Shown: piece by piece, positions 10,867 to 19,678 of the stretch
Layout: each line of letters opens with the position of its first letter
Position numbering within the stretch: the stretch's first letter is position 1
Source: an uncultured Lachnospiraceae bacterium
GTDB taxonomy: Bacteria; Bacillota; Clostridia; Lachnospirales; Lachnospiraceae
NCBI GenBank assembly: GCA_910588125.1
Contig: CAJUPI010000009.1
Location: 13,292 to 77,291 of the forward strand
Reading direction: 5' to 3'
DNA: 64,000 nt
Notes under the pieces: model-generated
Told to the model about the DNA's origin: nothing
The model's input: the letters and a program-made list of their open reading frames with translations, nothing else
Database searches by the model: none
Position numbers and translations under genes: made by a program

Positions 10867-10893
10867 CCTCATTTCGCTATCGACGCTTTCTTT

Positions 10894-11913
10894 TCAATCC
10901 TGATTTCTATCGATTTTACGGACGCTCTCTTTCACCACCACGGCTCCCGATACCAGCCGCATATCCGCCGGAGTATTCCCATGCTCCGCCAATGCCGCCA
11001 CAATCTTGATCGCGCACCGGACCATCTCCTTGATATCCACCTCATAGCTGGTAATCGTAATATCGCACAGTCCCTCAAAAAGATAATTATCAAACCCCAC
11101 AATGGAGATATCCTCAGGAATCCGGTATCCCCGGCTCTTTAAAAGCTTTACCAGCTCACTAGCTGTCAAATCGCAATTGCAGGCAAATGCCGTCGGCATC
11201 CGCTCCGGCAGACGGATATTACCGACCTGTCCCTCCATGGTACGATCATCAATCACCCAGTCAGGATTCATCTCCAGCCCATTCTCCAACAGGGCCTTGC
11301 GGTATCCAAAATACCGATCCGTAATACTGTTGCTTGCCATCAGCGTTCCCACATAGGCAATCTCCCTATGTCCCTGCCGGATCAGATAACTCACCATTTT
11401 ATACATTCCATAATAATTATCCGCCATCACGGAAGGGCAGCGCAGCCCCTGCATCATAAAATCCACCATCACAACCGGGATATCCGTCTGCTTATCCAAA
11501 AACTCCATATACTCCCGGCCAATCTCCCCGATCACAATCAGGCCCTGAATCTGCTGCTCCACCGCAAATAACGGCAACTCCAGCGCTGCCTCCCGCTCAT
11601 GGCGCAAAACCTCAAAAAGAATCACGCAGCTATGAAGCCCGGCAATCAGCGATAATTCCTGATAGACCTTCCAATAATAAGAAGGATAAGGCCCCAGATA
11701 CTTTTCTCCAATAATCACTCCCACATTAATAATTTTCTTGCTGCCTGTCCCCCCCGTTCCCCGTGTCTGATACCCCATCTCTGCCGCCACCTGCTTTATC
11801 CTGGTCCGCAGCTCCTCACTGACCCCCTTCTGCCCCGACAGAGCATTGGACACCGTCACCGTACTCACCTGCAGCTTTTCCGCAATATCCGATAAGCGAA
11901 CCGACTTTTTCAT
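10894..11913 (-). CDS. LacI-family transcriptional regulator
   Basis: DNA-binding regulator of 339 aa. The N-terminal LacI helix-turn-helix reads VRLSDIAEKLQVSTVTVSNALSG, followed by the hinge and a periplasmic-binding-protein-like sensor domain (IINVGVIIGEKYLGPYPSYYWKV to the end). ATG 11913 is preferred because GGGGAAG precedes it by six bases; an in-frame ATG at 11928 has no clear ribosome site. It is co-directional with, and immediately upstream of, the mannan transport operon, so it probably represses or activates that operon in response to a manno-oligosaccharide (inference). Its own promoter carries a motif shared with the transporter promoter, suggesting autoregulation. Confidence 0.93.
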   Translation of the reverse strand: MKKSVRLSDIAEKLQVSTVTVSNALSGQKGVSEELRTRIKQVAAEMGYQTRGTGGTGSKKIINVGVIIGEKYLGPYPSYYWKVYQELSLIAGLHSCVILFEVLRHEREAALELPLFAVEQQIQGLIVIGEIGREYMEFLDKQTDIPVVMVDFMMQGLRCPSVMADNYYGMYKMVSYLIRQGHREIAYVGTLMASNSITDRYFGYRKALLENGLEMNPDWVIDDRTMEGQVGNIRLPERMPTAFACNCDLTASELVKLLKSRGYRIPEDISIVGFDNYLFEGLCDITITSYEVDIKEMVRCAIKIVAALAEHGNTPADMRLVSGAVVVKESVRKIDRNQD

Positions 11914-11956
11914 CGTTAACTTCCCCATCCATTTTTAATATATTTAAGCAATTTAT

Positions 11957-11985
11957 ATTATATTTAATTTACTTAAACATGTCAA
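11957..11985 (-). promoter_or_regulatory. Consensus promoter of the lacI-type gene with candidate operator in the spacer
   Basis: Minus strand: TTGACA (11980-11985), a spacer of exactly 17 bp, and TATAAT (11957-11962), both boxes perfect. The spacer contains TTTAAGTAAATTAAA, an inverted repeat of TTTAA/TTAAA and related to the word in the transporter promoter. Confidence 0.75.
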
Positions 11986-12058
11986 TATTTAAGGAAGAAA
12001 CATTTCCTGAATAAACATAATCTTATAACCCTACCTCGCCAATCCCTCCATCTATAGC

Positions 12059-12366
12059 AATGTCATTAAAATTATTTTCTCAGAAGGTACGCCATAGAAA
12101 AAGGAGCGGGAAGCGGCGGGAAAGGGTCTGCTGATTTTTCCGGTTTCGGGATCAAGAATTCCTAAAATCTCTGAGTTTTGCGAAAAGCGAAACGAAAATC
12201 CCCAAACTCGCTTCGCTCAGACAGAGTGGATTTTCGTTTCATCGCAAAACTCAGAGATTTAAGGACTTCTAAATCCCTGCAAAGTCAAAATCAGCAGACC
12301 CTTTCCCGCCGCTTCCCACTCCATTTTCTATGGCTGAGTATTCTCTAAGATAAACTTAATGTCATT
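12059..12366 (+). repeat. Long palindromic repeat, copy A
   Basis: A 308-bp element with AATGTCATT at both ends. The outer arms (about 12103-12138 and 12285-12320) are complementary over 36 bases with a single mismatch. Inner arms around CTGAGTTTTGCG and CGCAAAACTCAG and a third stem (CGAAAATCC/GGATTTTCG) enclose the apex containing CTCGCTTCGCTCAGACAG. It lies between the lacI-type gene and glnN and abuts copy B. It could fold end to end as one giant hairpin. Confidence 0.9.
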
Positions 12367-12690
12367 GCCATCTACAAAAGACTCTTTTAGCAGAAAAGAT
12401 ATATCCAGCCTAGGAAGAAGGAGGGGGATGGCTTGCCGTCAGTCAGAATCTTTTGACTTTTGCAGGGATTTAGAAACCATTAAGTTTCTGAATTCTGCGA
12501 TGGAACAAAAATGCACACTGTCTGAGCGAAGCGAGTTTGTGCATTTTTGTTCCGAATTTCGCAAAATTCAGAAATTTTAGGGTTTCTTAATCCCGAAACG
12601 AGAAAAAGATTCTGACTGACGGCGAGCCGTCCCCCTCCTTCTTTCCAGGCGTACCTTTCAAAACAACCTGGCCGCCCCATACCACTAAGA
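12367..12690 (-). repeat. Long palindromic repeat, copy B (diverged arms)
   Basis: Same architecture as copy A but inverted. The outer arms GAAGGAGGGGGATGGCTTGC (12416-12435) and its complement near 12622-12645 have nothing in common with the arms of the other copies, yet pair over about 45 bases with few mismatches or wobbles. The apex CTGTCTGAGCGAAGCGAG (12518-12535) is unchanged. The outermost ends are degenerate; the right end (TTTCCAGGCGTACC) still resembles the family. It follows the glnN stop by 11 bp, so it may act as its terminator. Confidence 0.88.
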
Positions 12691-12700
12691 AATTCTTCTC

Positions 12701-14818
12701 CTACACCTCAAAAATTAAATCCCCATAGCTTGGGAACGGCCACAGCTCCTTATCCACAATCATCTCCAGACGATCTGCCGGAGTCCGCAATTCCTCCATG
12801 GCCGGTACTACTTTATCATGATATGCATGCGCTTTGGCTTTCCCCTCTTCCATTTTCCCGCAAACTTCCGTGATGTCGGTAAGAGCGGCCAATGCCACCT
12901 TCATATCCGACAGCAATGCTGAAGTCTCTGTCAGCAGTTCCGTCTGCACACTGCTATCCGCCTCCGGGCACGCCACCTTTACCGCATTCAAAGAATTAGC
13001 CAGCTCTGTGGTATACTTAATCGCTGCCGGAATGATCTGCTTGCTCGCCATATCAATCATGGTCCTGGCTTCGATATTGATTACCTTGGAATAAGCCTCA
13101 TACTCGACCTCTGCACGGGACTCCAGTTCTGCCCGGGTAAATACGCCGAACTCCTCATACAGCTTTACTGCTTTTTCTGTCGTCAGTGCCGGAATGGCCT
13201 CTACCATAGAACGAATATTAGGAAGCCCCCGCTTCTTGGCTTCTTCTACCCAGGCATCCGAATAACCGTTCCCGTTGAAAATGATCCGCTTATGATCCCT
13301 CAGCAGTTTTTTAATCAGATCATGTACTGCTGTATCAAAATCCTCTGCCTTTTCCAGCTCATCGGCCGCTTCTTTAAACGCCTCTGCCACAATCGTATTC
13401 AATACCACATTCGGCGGCGCGATGGAATCAGCAGAGCCCACCATACGGAATTCAAACTTATTGCCGGTAAAAGCAAAAGGTGAAGTGCGGTTCCGATCCG
13501 TAGCATCCTTATCCAAATCCGGCAAAGTAGCCACGCCCGTCTTCAATGTGCCACCCTTTTTGGAATGTGTCGCCTCGCCAGTGCTGCAAAGCTGATCGAT
13601 CACATCCTCCAGCTGCTCTCCTAAGAATACGGAAATGATAGCCGGCGGCGCTTCATTGGCTCCCAGACGATGATCATTTCCCACATCTGCCGCCGATTCC
13701 CGCAGCAAGTCGGCATGGATATCCACCGCCTTCAGAATACATCCCAAAACCAGCAAAAACTGAATGTTTTCATGCGGCGTTTCCCCCGGACTCAGAAGAT
13801 TTACGCCATCATCTGAGGTCAAAGACCAGTTATTATGCTTACCAGAGCCATTCACTCCTGCAAAAGGCTTCTCATGAAGCAAGCAGGTCAGGCCATGACG
13901 CCCGGCTACTTTTTTCAAGGTTTCCATCACCATCTGGTTGTGATCCACTGCCAGATTTGCCTGATCATAGATCGGGGCCAGCTCATGCTGTGCCGGAGCC
14001 ACCTCGTTATGCTGTGTTTTTGCTGTCACTCCCAGCTTCCACAGCTCTTCATTCACTTCTTTCATATAAGAGCCGATTCTCTCACGGATCGCTCCAAAAT
14101 AGTGATCCTCCAATTCCTGTCCCTTCGGCGGCATGGCGCCGAATAAAGTCCGCCCCGCATAGATCAGATCCTTTCTTTGTAAGTATTTCGCCCGATCTAC
14201 CAGAAAATATTCCTGTTCCGGTCCCACAGAAGGACATACCCGTTTCGCTGTGGTATTGCCAAACAGACGCATAATCCGCAATGCCTGCGTATCAATCGCC
14301 TGCATGGAACGCAAAAGCGGCGTCTTCTGATCCAGTGCCTCTCCCTTATAAGAACAAAATGCTGTGGGGATACAAAGAGTTACTCCGATGGCATCTTGCC
14401 GCAAAAAAGCCGGCGAGGTGCAATCCCAAGCTGTATATCCCCGGGCTTCAAAGGTAGCCCGCAAACCGCCGGAAGGAAAAGAAGAGGCATCCGGCTCTCC
14501 CTTGATCAACTCCTTGCCGGAAAACTCCATGATCACCCGTCCTTCTGCATCCGGAGCTGAGATAAAGGAATCATGCTTTTCCGCTGTCACACCGGTCAAT
14601 GGCTGAAACCAATGAGTATAATGGGTAGCTCCCCGCTCTATCGCCCATTCCTTCATAGCATGGGCCACCACATCCGCAATCGACGGATCCAACTCTGCCC
14701 CATCCTCGATCGTTTTCTTCATTTTTTTAAAAACGCTCTTGGGCAAACGCTCCTTCATCACCACCTCATTAAACACGTTTTTACCAAATATCTCTGTAAT
14801 TTTTACGATCTCGCTCAT
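12701..14818 (-). CDS. glnN: Type III glutamine synthetase
   Basis: Forms glutamine from glutamate, ammonia and ATP in the cytosol. At 705 aa it matches the GSIII family (about 700) and is far longer than GSI. Family features seen are GGLRATFEARGYTAWDCTSPAF, the active-site stretch SVGPEQEYFLVD, KTQHNEVAPAQHELAP, HEKPFAGVNGSGKHNNWSL, GNDHRLGANEAPPAIIS and NRTSPFAFTGNKFEFRM. ATG 14818 is preceded by GAGAGGAAGGG. It is monocistronic, with its own promoter and a hairpin leader upstream and palindromic repeats downstream, so nitrogen control at the level of the leader is plausible. Confidence 0.97.
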   Translation of the reverse strand: MSEIVKITEIFGKNVFNEVVMKERLPKSVFKKMKKTIEDGAELDPSIADVVAHAMKEWAIERGATHYTHWFQPLTGVTAEKHDSFISAPDAEGRVIMEFSGKELIKGEPDASSFPSGGLRATFEARGYTAWDCTSPAFLRQDAIGVTLCIPTAFCSYKGEALDQKTPLLRSMQAIDTQALRIMRLFGNTTAKRVCPSVGPEQEYFLVDRAKYLQRKDLIYAGRTLFGAMPPKGQELEDHYFGAIRERIGSYMKEVNEELWKLGVTAKTQHNEVAPAQHELAPIYDQANLAVDHNQMVMETLKKVAGRHGLTCLLHEKPFAGVNGSGKHNNWSLTSDDGVNLLSPGETPHENIQFLLVLGCILKAVDIHADLLRESAADVGNDHRLGANEAPPAIISVFLGEQLEDVIDQLCSTGEATHSKKGGTLKTGVATLPDLDKDATDRNRTSPFAFTGNKFEFRMVGSADSIAPPNVVLNTIVAEAFKEAADELEKAEDFDTAVHDLIKKLLRDHKRIIFNGNGYSDAWVEEAKKRGLPNIRSMVEAIPALTTEKAVKLYEEFGVFTRAELESRAEVEYEAYSKVINIEARTMIDMASKQIIPAAIKYTTELANSLNAVKVACPEADSSVQTELLTETSALLSDMKVALAALTDITEVCGKMEEGKAKAHAYHDKVVPAMEELRTPADRLEMIVDKELWPFPSYGDLIFEV

Positions 14819-14914
14819 AAACTATCCCTTCCTCTCCCTGAAATACACCTGAAAGCTTAATTCCACACAAACGGTAAAACTGCTCTCTGCAGAGCACGCC
14901 CGTCCGCAACAGTC

Positions 14915-14956
14915 AAAAAAGGCATCCTCCCTTATCATAAAAGGAAGAACGCCTTT
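14915..14956 (-). promoter_or_regulatory. Terminator-like hairpin in the glnN leader (candidate attenuator)
   Basis: Minus strand: AAAGGC and GCCTTT with an inner CTTCC/GGGAG-type stem around a small loop, followed by a T6 run. It begins only a few bases after the predicted transcription start and about 100 bp before the glnN ATG. In a leader such a structure usually means attenuation, and type III synthetases of clostridia are known to be controlled by ANTAR-type antiterminators; that link is inference. Confidence 0.55.
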
Positions 14957-14966
14957 GTTCTCTACT

Positions 14967-14995
14967 AAAATAAACCATCTACCGCAAAAATGCAA
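14967..14995 (-). promoter_or_regulatory. Promoter of glnN
   Basis: Minus strand: -35 TTGCAT (14990-14995), a 17-bp spacer, -10 TATTTT (14967-14972). The transcript would start near 14960, just before the leader hairpin. Confidence 0.6.
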
Positions 14996-15128
14996 GCACT
15001 TTTTTGCTTTTTCTTCATTTTAGTCTGTTTGCCGGATTTTTCTGCCATTACAGCAAAAAAAACGTCATTTCAGCCTAGATATACATTGTAAATAGCAGGC
15101 AGATATTTTATAATCAATTATAAAAGCC

Positions 15129-15436
15129 AATGTCATCAAGATTAGCACTGAGAATACTCAGCCATGGAACAAGGAGCGGGAAGCGGCCGGAGATGGTCTG
15201 CTGCTTTTGACTTTGCAGGGATTTAGAATTCCTTAAATCCCTGAGTTTTGTGCGGAAACGAAAATCCACTCTGTCTGAGCGAAGCGAGTTTGGGGATTTT
15301 CGTTTCGCTTTGCGCAAAACTCAGAGATTTTAGGAATTCTTGATCCCGAAACCGGAAAAAGAGGCAGACCATCTCCGGCCGCTTCCCGCTCCTTTTTCCA
15401 TGGCGTACCTTCTGAGATAATTACCTAAATGATATG
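15129..15436 (-). repeat. Long palindromic repeat, copy C
   Basis: Starts with AATGTCATC and ends near AATGATATG. The inner ends CAGCCATGGAACAAGGAGCG and CGCTCCTTTTTCCATGGCG flank arms containing GGGAAGCGGCCGGAGATGG and its complement. The apex CTGTCTGAGCGAAGCGAG (15273-15290) is conserved. It lies in the divergent gap between glnN and the NapH-like gene. Confidence 0.88.
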
Positions 15437-15442
15437 ATACCA

Positions 15443-15464
15443 GGGTCAAAATACCTTTTGACCC
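15443..15464. repeat. Perfect 9-bp-stem hairpin beside copy C
   Basis: GGGTCAAAA, a four-base loop and TTTTGACCC. A few bases on, ATGACATTG (15471-15479) looks like another family end, so this may be a small nested member. It lies 53 bp before the ATG of the NapH-like gene and could also be an operator or leader hairpin. Confidence 0.45.
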
Positions 15465-15516
15465 CAACATCATGACATTGCTATACAACCTGAATAGGAA
15501 TCCGGAGGGGACAACA

Positions 15517-16335
15517 ATGAAAAAATATTTTCTGCCGATGGCTATGTTAGCAGTATTCGAAACAATTGCCATTGTATTATGGCTAACGCAAAACAATACG
15601 TTCTATTTATTTAATTTCAGTTATATTGGACTATCCATTTCCCTTGGGATATTCCTATATATCCAAAAATACAGATATGCCCGCAGAGCCGCACAGCTTT
15701 TAGTCGGACTTTATATGTTAGTTTATCTGGGTTTTATTTGTGGCGAAAATATGCAGATTGAGGGATTTTGGTATTATCTTTTTACCGGCGCCTTTGAAGC
15801 CGCAACCATTCATTATGCAGTTGCCAAAATCTTCGGGCCGTTACTTTTTGGCAGAGGCTTTTGCGGTTATGCCTGCTGGACGGCAATGATACTTGATTTT
15901 CTCCCATATAAAGTTCCGCAAGCACCAAGAAAAAAGATTGCGTGGATAAGATATATTACATTTGCCGTTTCTCTGATATTTGTTTCCGCACTATTCCTTT
16001 CACATATCAGCAACCTTAAAAAAATTATGTTTTGGGCTTTTATCATAGGAAATGTATTGTACTACGCTGTCGGGATAATATTGGCTTTTTCCTTTAAGGA
16101 CAACCGTGCCTTTTGCAAATACATATGCCCAATCACAATATTTTTGAAGCCCATGAGTTCCTTTTCGCTGCTCCGAATTACATGTGATAAAAACAAATGT
16201 ATATCTTGTGGCAAATGTATAAAGCTATGTCCAATGGATGTGGATATTTTAGATAATTCCCGAAAACGGAAGAACGGCACAGAGTGTATTCTTTGTTTTG
16301 AGTGTGTTAAGAATTGTCCGACAAATGCATTATAA
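15517..16335 (+). CDS. NapH/CcoG-like 4Fe-4S integral membrane protein
   Basis: Polytopic membrane ferredoxin-type protein of 272 aa. ATG 15517 with GGAGGGG seven bases upstream is chosen over an in-frame start at 15472. Several hydrophobic helices precede the family signature GRGFCGYACWTAMILDFLP. The C-terminus carries two cysteine clusters, CISCGKCIKLCP and CILCFECVKNCP, for two [4Fe-4S] clusters, plus a Cys pair in RAFCKYICP. Such proteins pass electrons between quinol or flavin donors and soluble partners, but no redox partner is encoded beside it, so its role is unknown. It is isolated between a repeat element and a bidirectional terminator. Confidence 0.85.
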   Translation: MKKYFLPMAMLAVFETIAIVLWLTQNNTFYLFNFSYIGLSISLGIFLYIQKYRYARRAAQLLVGLYMLVYLGFICGENMQIEGFWYYLFTGAFEAATIHYAVAKIFGPLLFGRGFCGYACWTAMILDFLPYKVPQAPRKKIAWIRYITFAVSLIFVSALFLSHISNLKKIMFWAFIIGNVLYYAVGIILAFSFKDNRAFCKYICPITIFLKPMSSFSLLRITCDKNKCISCGKCIKLCPMDVDILDNSRKRKNGTECILCFECVKNCPTNAL

Positions 16336-16374
16336 ATAACTATACATCACAAAATATTTTTAAGCAAAAGAAAA

Positions 16375-16439
16375 TTGCCCAATAAGCCATTATCCCGTGT
16401 CCGCAAACAGCCGGACAAGGGTAATGGCTTATTGGGCAA
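16375..16439. terminator. Bidirectional terminator between convergent genes
   Basis: A perfect 18-bp stem (TTGCCCAATAAGCCATTA against its complement at 16422-16439), extended by inner pairs around GTGTCCG. It separates the NapH-like gene (plus) from fba (minus). Confidence 0.8.
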
Positions 16440-16470
16440 TACTTCACTATTTTATCTTTTCATTTATCTC

Positions 16471-17334
16471 TTAAGCCTTACCAACAGAACCAAAGAGCTC
16501 CATCTTCTCCTTCACAGTCTCTTTGATCGCCGCAGCGCCAGGAGCTAACAGCTTTCTCGGGTCAAAGCCCTTGCCCTGCTGATCCTTACCGGCTTCGATG
16601 TACTCACGGGTAGCCGCTGCAAAGGACAACTGGCATTCTGTATTCACATTGATCTTTGCCACACCCAGATCAATTGCCTTTTTGATCATGTCTGCCGGAA
16701 TACCTGTACCGCCATGCAGCACCAGCGGCATCTCGCCCGTCTTCTCCTGGATCGCCGCCAAAGTATCAAAGCTCAGCCCCTGCCAGTTCTCCGGATATTT
16801 GCCGTGAATATTGCCGATACCTGCTGCCAGGAAATCAATTCCCAAATCAGCAATCGCCTTACACTCGTTGGGATCCGCACACTCGCCCATACCGACAACG
16901 CCATCTTCCTCACCGCCGATAGAACCAACCTCAGCCTCAATCGACAGCCCCATCGCATGTGCAACCTTTACCAGCTCTTTTGTCTTCTCCACATTCTCCT
17001 CGATCGGATAATGGGATCCGTCAAACATGATAGAAGAAAATCCTGCCTTGATGCACTTATAGCACCCCTCATAGCTGCCGTGATCCAGATGCAGAGCTAC
17101 CGGAACGGTGATATTCATCTCCTCGATCATCGCCTTTACCATAGCAGCTACCGTCTTATATCCTGTCATATACTTGCCGGCGCCCTCGGACACACCCAAA
17201 ATCACCGGGGAATTCAGCTCCTGAGCAGTAGCCAGAATGGACTTGGTCCACTCCAGATTATTGATGTTAAACTGACCCACTGCATAATGTCCCGCTTTTG
17301 CTTTTTTCAGCATTTCTGTTGCAGATACTAACAT
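16471..17334 (-). CDS. fba: Class II fructose-bisphosphate aldolase
   Basis: Zinc-dependent cleavage of fructose-1,6-bisphosphate in glycolysis and gluconeogenesis. 287 aa, a normal length for class IIB enzymes. Zinc and substrate motifs are visible: ALHLDHGSYE, EAEVGSIGG, GNIHGKYPENWQG, LVLHGGTGIP and KINVNTE. It appears monocistronic. A related aldolase for tagatose bisphosphate is possible, but its isolated position and close fit to glycolytic fba of clostridia favour the glycolytic enzyme. Confidence 0.95.
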   Translation of the reverse strand: MLVSATEMLKKAKAGHYAVGQFNINNLEWTKSILATAQELNSPVILGVSEGAGKYMTGYKTVAAMVKAMIEEMNITVPVALHLDHGSYEGCYKCIKAGFSSIMFDGSHYPIEENVEKTKELVKVAHAMGLSIEAEVGSIGGEEDGVVGMGECADPNECKAIADLGIDFLAAGIGNIHGKYPENWQGLSFDTLAAIQEKTGEMPLVLHGGTGIPADMIKKAIDLGVAKINVNTECQLSFAAATREYIEAGKDQQGKGFDPRKLLAPGAAAIKETVKEKMELFGSVGKA

Positions 17335-17478
17335 TTCATACCCTCCGTTTCGTTATTTATACGCTCCCTGGCAGCTCCCACTTGATAATGAAAGCAGCAG
17401 CTTGTCTTATTATAACGCACTTTTTTCCGTTTGGATAGTGTTACTTTTCACAATCTTTTTATCGATTCTTCTACAGAG

Positions 17479-18975
17479 TTACAGTCCTAAAATCTCTGCC
17501 ACCGCATCCTCCATCGTCCCGGCATCGCACTCTCTCGTATGTCGGATCGTCGCATTGCGGATCTCCTCTACCGCCTGGGGAATTGCCACGCCAGTTACTC
17601 TGCACAGATCATCAATAATGGCGAATTCGTCCTTATCCCCCTGATCGCCATAAACGGCCTCCATAACACTGTGGGAAAATTTGTATGGGCTTGCCGTAGA
17701 CGCGATCACCGTCGGTGTCAAATCCCCTGTCTCAGCCACATATTTCCGATAAACCGTGGAGGCCACCCCGGTATGCGTATCGATCATATAGCCGGTTGCA
17801 TCAAACAACCTCTTGATCTCTGCTCCGTTTTCCGCTTCTGTTGCATATCCTCCCACAAAGTCCGCCATCTTTGCCCGCATTTCCTCGGTTATGGTATAGG
17901 CTCCCTTCTGCCCAAGCTCTTCCATCAGCCGCCGGTTCTTCTCGGCATCGCAGCCGGCGCTTACATAAATCAACCGCTCCAGATTGCTGGAAATCAGAAT
18001 ATCCATGGACGGCGAACTGGTCAGTATAAATTCCCGCTTCTTATCATAGGTGCCTGTGCGGAAGAAGTCATATAATACCTTATTATCATTGGAAGCACAG
18101 ATCAGCATCTTCACCGGCAAGCCCATCTGCTTTGCCAAATAAGCGGCCAGAATATTTCCAAAATTACCCGTCGGCACCGTGATGTTGATTTCCCCGCCGT
18201 TTTTAATCGCTCCCCTCTGCACCAGCTTCGCATAGGCATACACATAATATACCACCTGAGGCACGAGTCTTCCGATATTGATAGAATTGGCCGAGGAAAG
18301 CTGATATCCCTTCTTTGCCAGCCGTTTGCCAAATGCCGGATCGCCAAAAATTTTCTTTACGCCAGTCTGAGCGTCATCAAAATTGCCATGAATCGCCACT
18401 ACAGCCGTGTTGTCTCCCTTCTGAGTCACCATCTGCAGCTCCTGTACCCGGCTGACGCCCCCCTTGGGGTAGAATACAATGATCCGCGTCCCCGGCACAT
18501 CAGCAAAGCCTGCCATCGCTGCTTTGCCAGTGTCTCCGGAGGTAGCAGTCAAAATCACGATCTCATTCTCCACGTGATTCTTTTTGGCAGCCGTAGTCAT
18601 CAGATAGGGCAGAATCGACAATGCCATATCTTTAAATGCGATTGTGCTGCCGTGAAACAATTCCAGATAATATGCCCCGTCCGCCTCGCGCAGCGGCGCA
18701 ATCTCTTCTGTATCAAACTTACTGTCATAGGCAGAATTGATACAGTATCGGAGCTCTTCCTCCGTATAATCCGTCAAAAGCAGCCGCATAACCTCATAGG
18801 CCGTCTCCTGATAGCTCATCTCTGCCAGCTTCTCCATCGGAATCTCCAGCTTGGGAACCATCGATGGCATATACAGCCCTCCGTCCTCCGCCAGCCCATT
18901 CAAAATCGCCTGAGAAGCTGTCAATCCGCTCTCCCCGCCTCTGGTACTCTGATAAGATAAATTCGCCATACTCAT
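17479..18975 (-). CDS. thrC: Threonine synthase
   Basis: PLP enzyme converting O-phosphohomoserine to threonine. 498 aa, the long class typical of clostridia. The N-terminal SYQSTRGG motif, the PLP lysine in GSTIAFKDMALS, and the phosphate loop in TVPTGNFGNILAA are seen. ATG 18975 has GAGAGG five bases upstream; a second ATG two codons later is equally possible. No other thr gene is nearby. Confidence 0.96.
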   Translation of the reverse strand: MSMANLSYQSTRGGESGLTASQAILNGLAEDGGLYMPSMVPKLEIPMEKLAEMSYQETAYEVMRLLLTDYTEEELRYCINSAYDSKFDTEEIAPLREADGAYYLELFHGSTIAFKDMALSILPYLMTTAAKKNHVENEIVILTATSGDTGKAAMAGFADVPGTRIIVFYPKGGVSRVQELQMVTQKGDNTAVVAIHGNFDDAQTGVKKIFGDPAFGKRLAKKGYQLSSANSINIGRLVPQVVYYVYAYAKLVQRGAIKNGGEINITVPTGNFGNILAAYLAKQMGLPVKMLICASNDNKVLYDFFRTGTYDKKREFILTSSPSMDILISSNLERLIYVSAGCDAEKNRRLMEELGQKGAYTITEEMRAKMADFVGGYATEAENGAEIKRLFDATGYMIDTHTGVASTVYRKYVAETGDLTPTVIASTASPYKFSHSVMEAVYGDQGDKDEFAIIDDLCRVTGVAIPQAVEEIRNATIRHTRECDAGTMEDAVAEILGL

Positions 18976-19074
18976 CCGATCCTCTCTGTCATAGTCGTAA
19001 TAATATGCTTATTTTCCGCTCGCCCCACTTTTGCGGCTCTTTTCATCTCGTAAATTGTAGCACACTTTACATAC

Positions 19075-19452
19075 TCATGCAAGCGGGGAAACGCTGATTC
19101 CGTGAGGGGCGCTTTTTCCGTTTTCGTCTGTGTTGACGAATACCACATTGCAGGTGGCATAGAGGATTTCGGGGTTCAGCATGTCGTGGGCTTCTATGGC
19201 AAAGGTCAGGCTGGTATTGCCAGTTTTTATCAGCTCATATTGGAAGCTGAGGATGGTTCCCAGCTCTGTGGGAGCAAGAAAACGAAAATCCTGGACTGCG
19301 CACATTACCACGTGATCCCGGCGGCCCAGGGTCTTGGCTACCCCGAAAAAAGCGGCCTCTGTCATCCAGTCAGCCAAAACACCGGAGTACAGAGAACCGT
19401 GGTGGTTCATTTGTTCCATTCTTACATAGCGATGAGTAATTGTCTCCATCAT
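19075..19452 (-). CDS. Hotdog-fold acyl-CoA thioesterase
   Basis: A 125-aa single hotdog domain (MNHHGSLYSGVLADWMTEAAFFGVAKT, then VQDFRFLAPTELG and ATCNVVFVN), as in the YciA/BACH-type thioesterases that hydrolyse acyl-CoAs. ATG 19452 with GGAGG seven bases upstream is chosen; a reading from 19521 adds an unlikely extension. The substrate is unknown. It is upstream of thrC with a gap of about 100 bp. Confidence 0.8.
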   Translation of the reverse strand: MMETITHRYVRMEQMNHHGSLYSGVLADWMTEAAFFGVAKTLGRRDHVVMCAVQDFRFLAPTELGTILSFQYELIKTGNTSLTFAIEAHDMLNPEILYATCNVVFVNTDENGKSAPHGISVSPLA

Positions 19453-19531
19453 GATATCTCCTCCTTTTTGCTCTATTATACAACAGATGGCATTGTCGTG
19501 CAAGCACAGCACCTGACTCATTACCCACAGG

Positions 19532-19678
19532 AATAAAGCGCCCGTTCATTTCTCTTATCTTGTGTCCGGCTCTTCACGAACATACTGTCTGATATTAGCG
19601 GACTAGTTCCGTTAAGTGCAGGCTGTATGTACGTGAACCATCCGAACACAGAATAAAGAAATGAACGGGCGCTTTATT
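19532..19678. repeat. Long palindrome between phosphoglucomutase and thioesterase genes
   Basis: A 147-bp hairpin. The arms begin with AATAAAGCGCCCGTTCATTT and its exact complement (22 perfect pairs) and continue with imperfect pairing (GTGTCCGG/CCGAACAC, CACGAACATAC/GTATGTACGTG) to a loop of about 39 bases. Just beyond it, CCTTTTCCAAGGCGTATCTTC (19687-19707) resembles the inner end of the AATGNCATT repeat family, but the other end is not recognisable. It probably also terminates the phosphoglucomutase transcript. Confidence 0.75.

Noticed and set aside
12480..12680. Small ORFs in the palindromic elements (also 15114-15317, 15330-15596 and 42628-43160)
   Set aside because: They are by-products of long palindromes, start without ribosome sites and have no recognisable domains.
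12059..12690. CRISPR array or simple IS element
   Set aside because: There are no evenly spaced short direct repeats and no transposase gene; repeats are inverted and dispersed.
18976..19074. T-box or riboswitch before thrC
   Set aside because: The gap is only about 100 bp and shows no specifier stem, T-box sequence or terminator.
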